From NCBI GenBank assembly GCA_037447655.1, contig JBBHKE010001956.1, positions 363,251 through 427,250 on the forward strand: 64,000 bases of DNA. Reading direction: 5' to 3'. The notes under the pieces are model-generated. The model saw nothing but the letters and a program-made list of their open reading frames with translations. It was not told where the DNA came from and made no database searches. Positions 36,701-50,900 of the stretch are shown here, piece after piece (position 1 is the first letter of the stretch; the number at the start of each line of letters is the position of its first letter). The position numbers and the translations under genes were made by a program. Source of the DNA: Zygnema cylindricum (Eukaryota; Streptophyta; Zygnematophyceae; Zygnematales; Zygnemataceae).

Positions 36701-39700
36701 TCCATGTTAGTTGCAACTCGTGGTGGTTAAACTTGCAGTGTACTAATATTAAGAAAGAATAAAGATTATTAATTATTAGAGATAATTGATTAAAATAATG
36801 TGTCGTATTAATAACGTTAATAAATTATTGTAATTAAGAATAGCAAACAGCTTGTTCTGAAAAACAACTTGATTTTTACCGGGGAAATAGGAATAAAAAG
36901 CGTTCTATTTATTGGTTTGGTTTTGTCAATATTTGTGTTTTTTTTTCTTTTCTTAGCTTGTATTTTCCTTTTGTAAGGTTAACACTAGAGCTAAAATTTA
37001 ATGAACAAAAATTTTCGGTTAACTAGGCAAATTTGTCCGTTTTGCACCTTTTAATATCGTCTTTTGTATTCATAGGAAAAATCCAATTTTTTTTACTATG
37101 ACAAAAATCACACCAAAGTACTTGTGGAAAAAAAATCGGCAAAAAGTAGTGAAGTTGTAGCCTTTCAAAGTGACTAATCACAAATGGACATTTTGGAATG
37201 TGGACAAAATATTAGACTCCGAGAAAATCTGAATTCTGGAAAGCATATTTACATTGTCGTATTTGTGAACTTTTAGGAGAGCGTAGCAAAAATCTCTTAA
37301 CTCATATTGCTTTTAAATAAATCAAATACGATGGGTGAGTGACGAAATGGGTAGGGGGGAAAAAAGGGCTGTGCAAACAATACATTTTTTTGTGGATTAT
37401 CGTTTGTAAAAATATAATCTAACTCTTTTTTTTTCAAAATTTTCTTTTTTTCTTTTTTAATTGCGTTATTGGAAAATAACCCTTTAGATGGGTTTACTTA
37501 GGTTTTATCCTTTTTTTTTATAGCCTTGCATCCCATACTTAGTCGGAGAAACTTGGCGGTGGGGTGGGAATGTTCGGTGTCACAGGGATCTATCTAATAA
37601 CCAATTGAGTGGAAGCATTCCATTATCTTTCACTAATTTCACATCCCTCCAAGAATTGTAAGGCTCATAATACTATGGTTAAGCTTTTTTTCAAAAGTGT
37701 ACTTTATATGATTATGGTTTGTGATGGAAGGGGTAAAGAGGGGGAGGTGGAGGGGGAGGTGGAGGGGGAGGGGGAGGGGGAGGGAGAAGATCAAAAACAA
37801 AAATATCAAAATACATAATATTACAAATTTTGAATTACAAGCAGTAATAATAGTGAATATATATTATATTAATAAATGGAAATTGTTAAGGTTATGTGCT
37901 AAACATTTTATTCTACATAAATTTTGCAAATTAGAAAAATTGAGTTACAGAGTGTAGGAAAAAGGGGGAAGAGGGGAGGGAGGAAGAGGTGTGTGAATCG
38001 TATTAATAACGTTAATAAATTATTGTAATTAAGAATAGCAAACAGCTTGTTCTGAAAAACAACTTGATTTTTACCGGGGAAATAGGAATAAAAAGCGTTC
38101 TATTTATTGGTTTGGTTTTGTCAATATTTGTGTTTTTTTTTCTTTTCTTAGCTTGTATTTTCCTTTTGTAAGGTTAACACTAGAGCTAAAATTTAATGAA
38201 CAAAATTTTTCGGTTAACTAGGCAAATTTGTCCGTTTTGCACCTTTTAATATCGTCTTTTGTATTCATAGGAAAAATCCAATTTTTTTTACTATGACAAA
38301 AATCACACCAAAGTACTTGTGGAAAAAAAATCGGCAAAAAGTAGTGAAGTTGTAGCCTTTCAAAGTGACTAATCACAAATGGACATTTTGGAATGTGGAC
38401 AAAATATTAGACTCCGAGAAAATCTGAATTCTGGAAAGCATATTTACATTGTCGTATTTGTGAACTTTTAGGAGAGCGTAGCAAAAATCTCTTAACTCAT
38501 ATTGCTTTTAAATAAATCAAATACGATGGGTGAGTGACGAAATGGGTAGGGGGGAAAAAATGGCTGTGCAAACAATACATTTTTTTGTGGATTATCGTTT
38601 GTAAAAATATAATCTAACTCTTTTTTTTTCAAAATTTTCTTTTTTTCTTTTTTAATTGCGTTATTGGAAAATAACCCTTTAGATGAGTTTACTTAGGTTT
38701 TATCCTTTTTTTTTATAGCCTTGCATCCCATACTTAGTCGGAGAAACTTGGCGGTGGGGTGGGAATGTTCGGTGTCACAGGGATCTATCTAATAACCAAT
38801 TGAGTGGAAGCATTCCATTATCTTTCACTAATTTCACATCCCTCCAAGAATTGTAAGGCTCATAATACTATGGTTAAGCTTTTTTTCAAAAAGTGTACTT
38901 TATATGATTATGGTTTGTGATGGAAGGAGTAAAGAGGGGGAGGTAGAGGGGGAGGGGGAGGGAGAAGATCAAAAACAAAAATATCAAAATACATAATAAT
39001 ACAAATATTGAATTACAAGCAGTAATAATAGTGAATATATATTATATTAATAAATGGAAATTGTTAAGGTTATGTGCTAAACATTTTATTCTAAATAAAT
39101 TTTGCAAATTAGAAAAATTGAGTTACAGAGTGTAGGAAAAAGGGGGAAGAGGGGAGGGAGGAAGAGGTGTGTGAACATATAAAACTGCGTACGGATAGAC
39201 CTTGTTTTAATATTGTTTTCTTTCACTTCATGTTCGAACCTTTTGATTCTTTTTGATAATTGGTTTTTTGGATTCATTGTTTTCTTTTAAATCATTTGAA
39301 ACATAATTTTGAAAAAAAAATTAAAATTTTAAGTTTCTTGATTCCAAAAAAGGAAATGATGTATCTAGGATTATAGGGGAAGGATCTTTTGATGTGCTTT
39401 TTTATTTGGAAATTTTTAGGTTTTCTTTTTTCGTCAATTACTGTTTATTTTTCCATTTTTGAATTGCACTTGAATTACATTAACATTCAGATAACATTAT
39501 TTTATGATAACAGTATCTTGGACAGGTGTAAAATCCTAAAATCTAGATGTTATATAAGAAACCAAAATTCCGAAACTAGGTATTTTTTTTTAGTATTCAA
39601 AGATACAAGATTGTCTAATGACAATAAATCTGTTTTATCACATACAATAAATTGTGCTAAATATTTTATTTCTCTTTTTACAGTAAATACGAATATGCAT

Positions 39701-42700
39701 ATTTATTTTAAAATTTTAGTGGAAATAAATAAATATGGATATGTGCGTGCGTTGTAAAAATATATTTAATATATTTAGACCTTCATAATTATGTGATCTG
39801 CAAATTGAGTAATTCTGCGTTCAATTTTTATAAATCAATTAGGTTTTCAAAGATGAAAGATGTCTTCTAAACTTATTTTACACATTTCAATTTGTTAAAG
39901 GGAAATTTAAATCCTTTCATTGAACATAAAAATCATGTTTACCATTTGATTCTTTGATCTTTTTACAAGTGTGATGGTGATTAAAAACCCTTAAGATATA
40001 TTTTATAACAATTCACTCTATTGTTTTCTTTGGTTTACAACCTTGGAGTGGGAGCGGTTTTATGGGGGAGGAATGCCATGTGTCACATGCTCCAACAGAT
40101 CCATGTTTAACAATAAATTGAGTGGAGGCATTCCATCGTCCATATTTCCAATGAAATCTCTCAATTACTTGTAAGATACATAAACTATAGTTAGTTAGGC
40201 ATCTCTCCCCCTCTCTCCCCTATAGTCTAGGTGAGTATATGTGAAAATTGAGGTAGAAGGGATGGGCAAAGAAGGGATCAAGAACAAAAATATAATAGTA
40301 ATTTAAATTAACAATATTAAATCATAAATAATAACAGTAACAAGCAACAAGCATGAATAATAATAATAATTATAGTCGATGATGATAATTTATAATACGT
40401 GATAGTAACAGTATTTTGCAATAATTCTAAATCATAAATAATAACGGTAATAGTTGTAATATGCTACAACAGTCGTAATGAATAATGATAACTAATAATA
40501 ATGATTTTCAATAGTTGCTAATAATATTTCTTATGTTTACAGTTAATAACAGGACTCAAGAAGTACTTAAATACAAAGGAAAAAAAGAGAAAACAAAACA
40601 ATTTTTATTGAATTGTGTATGCCATTTGTGTTTGCCATTTTGGCAATATGTTACTTCTCATGAAGTACTACTCGAGTGTCACTACCATGAGTATGAAACA
40701 GAATTCGTCGAGCGATCCTCTACACATTTGTCGACACATGGATAGAACCGCAAATCGACTCATCACACATAAAGGCCAGATTTTGATATAATCTCATCGG
40801 TGAATAAAATTCCTATCATTGGATAGATATACTTGGCTGCCACTGGTAAAATATTTTTGAATTCAAACCTTCAAAATCGGAGTATTGCTAGTTTACGTTC
40901 CTGTCGATTTTTCTCATACATCTGCAAAGGTACTTGACGATTTTTATAAGGTTGTGAGTCGTTGCAAGTTCAATAGTGTCATAGAAGATCACTCAAGTTT
41001 ACTGCAACATTGTCGTGTAAGCCTCTATTTAGACGCTAGTCCTTTTTTTGTAAAGTGATTAGAGCCAAGATTTACAAGTTATGCGTCCACAAGGCCACCT
41101 GGAAAGGTTTGAGGGAATGACCACCATATTTGACCATGTTTAAAAACAAAAAAGGCTGCCTAGGATTTGTGATTCAATCCACAAAAACAATGCAGGGTTA
41201 GCAAAGAAAAGATTGCGTAAAGATTGTTACTAGATCGATATAAATGATGTCGAGTAGAGGCCGTGTTAGAAGGAAAAAGTTTGCATAAGACTTGTGACTC
41301 AATCGAAATAGGGTCTCTTTCGATGAATCTAAATGCCCCTATGAATGATAAGAACAAAAAGATGACAACGATGATGGCCTCTTTGAAAAAAATCAAGTCC
41401 TATGACTAGCTGGCTCACTATGACCAGCTAACACACTATCGAGGCAAATTTATTTTGCCGTGAGAATTGCGTCGCCATCATGGCACGAACCATAGTCCAA
41501 TTCTTTCATTCAACGTCTCCATTATACTCTAGTGAACAAGGGGCAGTATATAACTGCCTTATTCCCCATTGCTTAAAGTAACCCTCAAACACAAAAAATT
41601 CTCTTTCATTGTCAAGCCGTACTACTTTCAATTTTCTCTCACGTTGTCTTTCGGCCATCACATGCCCCTCCCTCAATTTCTCAAACACATCGCATTTTTT
41701 CAGTAAATAGACTCATGACCACTGAAAATAGTCATCCACAATTACGAAAATATATCCGTTACCGCCTAGTCGTTCGGGCTTTACATGTCTAAAAAAACCG
41801 ACATATTGCTCCTCAACATGTTGAGCTCGCTCGTTATATGGCATCATTCATTAAATGGGGTTTTTAGATTTGACGCCCCTAACTGCATCCTCCACCACAT
41901 CCATTGACCTTCTCGACAGATGCGAGGACCATCCCACGAGAACACAACTTTTGTGTCATCTGCCTCAACTTCGCCTCAGATTTTTGACACATGCGATGGT
42001 GCCACTATATGAAGTCCCCCTCATCTCAAACATCTTATTCAAAACGTCGGCGAATTGGTCCCAACCCGTCAATCGCCTCCACATAAGAGGCATGTGCATA
42101 AATTCAGTCAGCACTCTGTCACCGATCACTTTCCGATTTGCACTTGGGATTTTGATTGATAAATCTCCTTTTGCGAGTACACTTCCGTCGACCCTTTCAA
42201 TTTGCGAGACGCTCCAAAACCGTCCGAAATATAAATTGTGTTTTATAACCTTGTCTCTGTAACATACTTCATGACGTACTCATCCCATGTTGGTAAGTAT
42301 AGCCGACCTGTCTCGACGGTAACAACCCAAACTACATAAATATTAGCCACAGTGATGCTTTTTGGCACCGTACGACTCCTCATTTCATCGAAATAAGTTG
42401 CATCTGTACAAATGTGATATATAGCACCCTATTAATAATCCATTCTTTTATGTGCTTCTCATTAATTCACAATGAATCCAACATTAAATTTAAAAGTGCA
42501 AAAGCCTAACCGTCGCCAAAATTGTCCCCATAATTCATACAGTTTCCTTGTCCACGGTCGTGATACAATCCACAACCACGAGCCCTTTTGTGACCACTTC
42601 CAAGGTCGCCCTGTCCACAACCTCTTACGAAACCACCATCACTTTTGTTATAACATTGTGAACTGATGTGCCCCCAACGGTTGCAGTAATAACATTGTTG

Positions 42701-45700
42701 GTCCTTTTCAAGGCAATTCATCGGTAAGTGCCCCAGAAATCCGCACTTATATCATTAACATGACTTACGTCCAATTGGACTCTTAAGAGTTCCACCTTGA
42801 TCCTCACCTCTTCCAGGACCCCTAAATGTACCTCAAGCGCCCTTTCCGCTGGGAATTCAGTTCAGCCTTGAGATTTTAAGAGGTATTATATTTAAGTTTC
42901 GTGTACAAACAGAACCTCGAGAGAAACTTCTGTTATTCTTCTCTTTTGTCTTGAAACAATTTACAGCAAATTCTAAGTTGTGTTTCTCCTTAGTTAATAT
43001 AATTTTGTTGACGTCTACAAGTTTTTACGGCGAGACGTTTAGAAAAATTGGGACCTTATCCTCTTCTTTTATGCCTATTTTATAATTGACTAACTGTTCA
43101 GGTAGGATATTGTATCTTTTGACAATGTCATCTATTGACCGATTAGACTTGATTTTAAACTGTAGAAAATCAGGGACACGTAGTGTCCCTTGTTTTGTAC
43201 ACCTTTCTCAAACTGGTTCTCAACACCTAACACTCTTGCGCAGTGTCGTGGGTTAATAAAGGGTCATGAACCGTTCAGGTGATGCTTTGCATGGGACCCG
43301 TGATTGTCCAGATGTCTTTACGTTCCCACATCTTTCGTGCCTTAGGATCCGCCGGTCTTTGTTCCTCGCTGCATATCATCTTCTAAAGCCAGTAGTTGTC
43401 TTTGGATGTTCTTCTAAATTGCGTGATTTGTCCCATTGATAAGAACGGTTTTCGCAGACATTTGAAGCTTTTTATTATTTTCAAGTTTTTCGTCGAAATG
43501 TGAATCACCATCTTCAACTTTTTGGTTTCCCTTTACGAATTTTTTCTTTCCTCCTCGTTCAGAGTTTTCTTACTTCTCTTCTCTCTCTTCTCAAACTGAA
43601 CTTCTTTTTCCACATAACAAATCAAGTGTTCGAACAAGTTTCACAGTTGATCACCCGAATTGCTCGCCCCTTTAAATCGATCTTATCCCAATGGTTTAGT
43701 AGGAAGTGATGCTTACAACTGATTGCCACTGAATTTGAACGCCTTTTCACTAGGTTCTTGTGAGTGCTCTTCGGGAGACAATTTTTTTTTCAAAAGCTCC
43801 GAGGAAATCTGGAGGCCCGCCAATGGAGGTGTCGGTTTCTTCTTCTTTCCTCCCATCACTCACCCAACCTCACTCTACAGAAGTATTAAGCTTGCTCTAA
43901 TATCAATGATAGAATTGATTACATTTGATAGAATCGATTTCATTACAATTTCACTCAGAGTGTGGATATCAATCACATAAGCGGAAGCATCTACATCGTC
44001 CCTTAAAAATTCAACCAAACATAATCATATGAAACCGAAGCTTTTCATCTCACAGAAGTCCTTCGCTCACTCAAACTTGTAATCCTCAATACGCTTTGCT
44101 GGTATTATGCAACAAAGGACTACGTTCCACTATATTTACTAAGACTACTTTCCAATCTCACTACAGCACAACGGCCACCGACCACACAACGTTCTCCGCT
44201 ACCTCACTACACCTGTCAAACGGTGCGGAAAACGGTGCTCTCCACTACCTTCTTACAGACACTAGGACGCCAAACTCCTAAGTATCAAACAAACCTTTCC
44301 AACGATGAAGAAATGATTTCACCGAAACTAATCGTGCGCTGGACAAGACACAATACCCGATACTACGCATGAAGTAACTCGATACATAAGAAACGTCCTA
44401 TACCATACATAGACGCAAACAAGGTTGAGCCGATTCGCACCTTGCATTCTAACAAAAATGAGCAATAATGTTGAATAATACGTCTTTTTGTGTTCAAAGT
44501 TGATCGTTATGCACTTGAAATCTTGAATTGACAATATATTGTACTTATATTGATGTGACGGCGAGAATTTGAGATGCACCCAAAACGTGAAAGTACATTG
44601 ATAGAGTCATGGCTGCGTGAACTAGTCATAACTAAACATTTCAGATTGCCAATTGGCCAAAAAATTTGCATGCATGCAGAAGGAAAAATCCACATACCTC
44701 CTAGAGGGCAAATTTATAGCGTTCATTTCTTTGTTTCTTAAATGTTCAATGGTATTAGTTAGGCAAGGCTTCACATATTCATTTTATTTGGCAAGGTATA
44801 TTGTCGTTGATACTTACTTCTTCTCTTTATAATTTGTTCTTGGTGCTTCTTTTTAAATATCTTTAATTCGTCATATTCAGTGCACGAAATTGCAAAATCT
44901 CGTATGTGAGCTACGTTGTGGCAGATTACTACAGGAAAAATAGGAACAAAAGGCCCTCTTCTAATCCTATTTCACCATCAAGTCCATGTTATTTCAAAGT
45001 CTTGTTCGACTTATTCTTTCAATACTCTTATGGGAGTAGACAAACATACTGAGGGAACCACATGACTGTGATGGTTTATTGGATACTTTTTACAGTCATC
45101 TCTGAGGTTGATCATCTCTGTTCTTCCAGTCTATATAGTTTCATTTGAGAACTTATATGATAGGCTAAGCTTCAAATACATCCAGCACTCAGCACTACCA
45201 TCCACCATTCAGCACATGCTCAACTTTAGATATATCCACCATTACAAGCAAATCATGCCCCTGAAAGAAGTTTTCCAAGAGCATTTTCCGATACAGGTAG
45301 TTGAAGCCATAAAAAATTGATATAGGGGCTTTTGGAGCCATCAAAATTTGATAAAGTGGCATGTGGGCCCATTAGCTGTGATTTTGTGCCATCCTCCATA
45401 ATAGTAATAACAACCCCAGCAGCACCCCAAACATCAAATTTCCCCACAGGTTCAATCCTGACACCAAAGTTTCCCACAGATTAAATCCAGGCCTTAAGCC
45501 CAACGTCAAGAGCTTACATAAGATATCCCCTACCTAAAAACTCACTGAGAATAACTTAGTAACACCACGAAGGAATTTAAACTTCCTATCCACACACGAA
45601 CTTCTACATCACACAGAACATCCGCCAACAACCCCACACAAAAGATCTAACTCCTGTGGAGTTCTACTCGCACAAGACAAGTATCTAGGTGGCACAGCCT

Positions 45701-47883
45701 TTGCCAGGGTGATCACCCCTTAAACCGGATCTAACTTGAGAAAACCGGATCTAACGTGAGAAACCGGATCTAACTTGAGAAAACTGGATCTAACTTTAGA
45801 AAACCGGATCTAATTTGAGAAAACCGGATCTAACTTTAGAAAACTGGATCTAACTTTAAATAACCGGATCTAACTTGAGAAAACCGGATCTAACTTTGCT
45901 TGAGAAAACCGGATCTAACTTTGCTTGAGAAAACCGGATCTAACTTTGCTTGAGAAAACCGGATCTAACTTTAGAAAACCGGATCTAACTTGAGAAAACC
46001 GCATCTAACTTGAGGAAACAGGATCTAACTTGAGAAAACCGGATCTAACTTGAGAAAACAGGATCTAACTTGAGAAAACGATAGGTGCTTGTAAACATCT
46101 AGATGCCAAACTATTGAACTGAAAAATAATCTGAACCAAGACTTCTAAAGTCTAACTTCCAATTTTTTTCAAGTGAAAGGTCAACACATACACCACAAAG
46201 TGTCGGATATTTTAATTACACATACATATTTATCTAAAATCCTGCAGTGGAAATAAAAAAATATGGATAAGTTTAGAAGTATAATAAATATAAATAACAT
46301 ATTTTAGTGCATGTGGTCTACAAATCTAGTACGTTTGTACTGTCAAATTCTTGTACACCAATTCGTTTTTCAAAGATGAAAAATCTTCCGAGATCTTGTC
46401 ATAAACATTTCGATTTTGTGAATGGAAGGTAAAATCCATTTTTTGTAAAAAAAACCCAATTGAAAACTATGGTTGTAAATCTTTTTACAAAGTATGAAAA
46501 ACCTTAAGATATTTTGTACTCACTTAAAATTCACACACAATTTTCTCTAGGTTTTAACTTTGTAGCCCATAATAAGCGAGAGGCGTTTGATAGCGAGGAG
46601 GGCTTGTTGGGGTGGGAATGCCCTTTGATACAGATATTTATCGAGTAACCAATTTAGTGGAAGCATCCCATCGTCCATCATTCAAATAAAATCTCTCCTA
46701 GTTCTGTAAGACACCTCTCACTATGGTTATGTTTTGAATTGTAAGTGTACTCTTATGGTTTGACGCATAATATATTTGGCTGCCTCGAAGGTTGTAAGAT
46801 TTGTAGTTCTTTAGTAGTTGATAGCTTGCAATTTAATTGAAAGTAATATATATAAAAATTATATATATTTATATTTATGTAGATAGAAAGATAGATAGAC
46901 ATATATATATATATACATCTTCCTTACTTTCTAGTCTTTTCCTTTTTAAAATGCTCGTTATTAGTGTTAGTGTCTTTCCCGCCACGTAAAACACCTTTTC
47001 TACGTGCACACTTGTCAGATTGTTGATCTGACGGTTGCGATCGAAAAGTAATATTCTCACCTACCGCATTGGTCTCAATAAGAAATCGGACATGAGGCAA
47101 TCGAGAGAAGATATTTCCAAGGCGAAAAATAGTAACACCATTAATGATACACGAAAAGTCTAATTCAATTATTGAGTTTTTTTTTTAATTATGTCCAGAG
47201 ATAGTAGAAGTCATGTTCACAATAATAATAAAAGAGGGAATGGATGGCGGAGGAGAGGAGGGGAGGGAAGTGGAGAGAAAGAGGGGGGGCAGGAGGAGGA
47301 AAGACGTGGGGGATGGGAGGAGGAGGGGAAATGGAGGGAAAGGAAGGCAAGAAGGAAATGAAAAATATAAACAAGAAAACGAATGGAAAGCAACAAACGG
47401 AATAACAAACAAAAAACTGGAATAAATAAATGGGCAAACAATAATAATGCTACAAATAATAACTACTAGAATTAATAATAAATGTTAATGTATAATAAGT
47501 AATGTAGTAACAAGTTTAATAATACTAATGATAAATAATGTGTAACGATGAGTACAAATAAATCGTTTGGCTAAATAATGTTAATAATAGTAAATAATAA
47601 TATAAAATAATAACAAATTATAATATTTAATTACAATGATTATTGTTTTAACTAATAAAAGAAAATATTTAACAACGATAATTTATACTATAACAAAAAA
47701 TAAATGATATTCGGTAATACAATATCTTAGATCCTGAATAACATCATTTTTATCTTTAATGAGGTGACAGGACTATTTTTTCTCTTTTCTTTAAATTGTC
47801 GATATTTGAGGTTTTTTTGTTATTAGTAATTTCCTTTTGTAAAGCTAATATATATATACATATATATATACACATATATATAA

Positions 47884-47932
<49 letters not shown>

Positions 47933-50900
47933 AAGGCAATTTCAATATAGAGATGTGATTGAGGAAGAAGGGGGCAAAGGGATTATCGTTTACATCGATA
48001 TGGTGTGGAAACATTAAATTTAACATTGTCTATTTTTCCTCCTATTTTTTTGCGGGTGTTTTTTTTAAATTGGTTTTGCGGATTTTTTTTTTTTTGATGG
48101 AAAGAAAGGCCGGAGGATGGTCACAAAAACCTATGTAGTTTGATTTTGTTTGCAACTGTAGTTTCCCTTCACTATTCTTAGGGGTTTTTTTTTCCTCGTT
48201 TTAGGGATAATACTTTTTGAGTTCTTTACTTTTTCGTTTTTCTAATTAATTAAAAGAGAATGACCCATATAAAGCAAGGGAGAGAAAGCAAAGGGGAGAT
48301 GGGGAGAGAGAATATAAACATCCATGCATAAAAATTATTCATATATGTATTTGTAGGTGTACATATAGAGAAGTGGCGAAATGGATATGTACCTTTTGTT
48401 TTAAAATTTGGCATGATTATAAAGATCTACTAATCTACGTTTTTGTATGGACCACTCGACGCAGCCATAGTTGTTGTATTTCTAATCGATTTTGGCGCTG
48501 TTTGTGTATATAGTACAGTCACTTGACCTTGTTTTAACTTTTAGTGTATAGGCGTCAAATTTTCTCATGGTAAAGTTGGAATTGGCCGTATTAGAGTACA
48601 GTACAGCGCTCCTATTATGTACTTAGGTGGAAAGCGAAGTTGTGACTATAAAGTAGGACTTAGATTTTTTTTAGGATAGCTTACTTAGAGAAAAGGTCCA
48701 CTTTAAAAAGAAGAAAGTACTACCAAAAAGGCAACTTTGAAGGCGAGTTTCTAAGTGATGATTCAATAATTTTGTTTTATTCTTTGATGCTTGTCTAAAG
48801 TGTTCTATAGTCTATTAAGTCATAAGGTTTGTAGCCAAGAGTCCATATTGTAGGAGGCCTAAGTAGTCTGAAAAGTGTATCTCTCGGGTACTATTTCGCG
48901 GTTTAGAGTTGTCTCAAAAGTCAAAGTCATCTATAGTGGGAAAAGAGATCTCAAAACTATAATTTAAATTGTAAAATGGAGTGAAGAAATGTAAGACAAC
49001 GGGGTCAAAGGAGTGGCGATATGCAAAAAAATATGATGTTGTATGTATCAGTTTTAACAGGTTTATTCAGAAAGTATGTTTATTATTTGTCTTATGTGTG
49101 ACGGTGGACAAAAACCTTTCAGATTTATTTCTAAGAGTTTGCACCCAATTTTTTTATTTTTTTATTTTTTTATTTATAGCCTTGTAGCCCATACTAACTT
49201 TCACTTGGCGGGTGGGATGGTGGTCGGTGGGGTGGGAATGTTCGCTATCACAGAGGTCTATCTAACAACCAGTTGAGTGGAAACATTCCATCGTCTATCG
49301 GTCAATTGACATCCCTTCAAGAGTTGTAAGACATGTGACACTATGGGTTTGATTTGTATGAAAAGTATACTTTAAATGGTTATGGTCCGTTGCGGATTTA
49401 TAGAATCAAAGATCGTGGATCGTCATTATTTACTAGTTGACAATTGGCACAAAAAATATGAGAGCGATGAATGCATTTTGTTATTTTATTTATTCCATTT
49501 TTTCATTTGGAAAACACAAATTTAAACGATTAAACGTTTAGAGGTTATTGTTTTACAAATGACTAATTAGGATCCTAGATAGTAGTAATTATTATAGGAT
49601 ATTACATAATAATAATTGTGATAAAATAAATAATACTAAAAAAAGCGAAAGAGAAAGGGAAAGGAAAATCAACATAAAAAAATAGGAAAAGGAGAAAAAA
49701 ATCATGTTAATAAGAATAGGATTTATATTAACAATCATAATAATAAAATTAACAAATATATATAATGACAATGACAATGAATATTGATATGAAATAAATA
49801 TAATGATAAGAAATAGTAAAAAACATAAACAATGAACTGTAAATAATAACTGTAATTGTAAATAACAAATAATAAATAGCTTGAATAACAATACTAATAA
49901 TTACGATGAGTAATAGCAAGTAATGAGTTCATTAATTATATTGAATCATATTTTTTTCTTTTACTCAACAAGTTAAATTGGAAAATTAGAGTGAGAAACA
50001 AACGAAAAGAGAGGGAGAGAGTGGTGTGTTTGCAAGTTTGATTGTGTGCAAACATGTGTTATAAGAGAGAATCAACTCAAAATAATGTTTATCATTTCTA
50101 TCAAGATGTGATAGTGGATAGATACCTTTTCGGTGTATCTTCTAAAACTTCATACTCATTTTTTTCTGGTTTATAACCTTGAAGCTCATATTAAATTGGA
50201 GGCACTTGGTGGGGGGAGGGGGCGTTACCTGGTGTCATAGATATCTACAAAGCAACTTGTTGAGTGGAAGTATTCCATCATCCATCGTTAATTTGACATC
50301 CCTCCAATACTTGTAAGACGCATCACACTATGGTTATGATACATAGTGTACTCCAAATAGTTATGGTTTGTGATGGGGGAAGATGAGTTGTGTCTAGAAG
50401 GGAGCCCGAATAATTACATCATAGTAATAATAATGGCATAACCATGTGAAGCAAGGAAGGTAAAAGGTAGGAGGCTGAGAAATAGGATGTAAATATGGAT
50501 ATATTTATATGCATATAATATATATGGGGGAGAGATTAGGTGAACATGTGTATTTCATTTAGTAATATGACTTGATTATAATGATTTTTTTTTGTCACGT
50601 TATTTTTCGAAGTTGTAAATTAGCTTGTTGAATGCATGTTTTTATCATTTCCATCATTAGAAAAAGGAAGTAGCCGAATGTAAGAAATCTGTGGGGAAGG
50701 GGGTGCGTTATGTGGTAGAGGGCGTGAAGGACTGAAAACAAATAAGATTTTTTGTGTATATTGTACGTGCAAAGGTCGTATTATTGATTATAACAAAAGA
50801 TCAAGACAATTGTGCGTTTCTCATTTTTCAATAAACATGTTGCCCTTTAAATATACTTACTAAATATTCACACTCGTTTTTTTTCTAACTTTCTAGCCCA

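Larger units (their letters stand above)
36804..39175 (+). repeat. Near-identical tandem duplication of a 1,195-bp LRR module
   Basis: The module from TCGTATTAATAACGTTAATA to GAGGAAGAGGTGTGTGAA occurs at 36,804-37,998 and again at 37,999-39,175. Each copy holds one 72-bp LRR exon (identical in both), its intron 3' signature and the GAGGGGGAGGTGGA tract. I saw only a handful of differences (for example AAAATTTT/AAATTTTT, GATGGG/GATGAG, and fewer GAGGTG units in copy 2). Confidence 0.95.

Noticed and set aside
47849-47930. (TA)n tract as a promoter or matrix attachment site
   Set aside because: It is a simple microsatellite in the middle of an intron with no further evidence.
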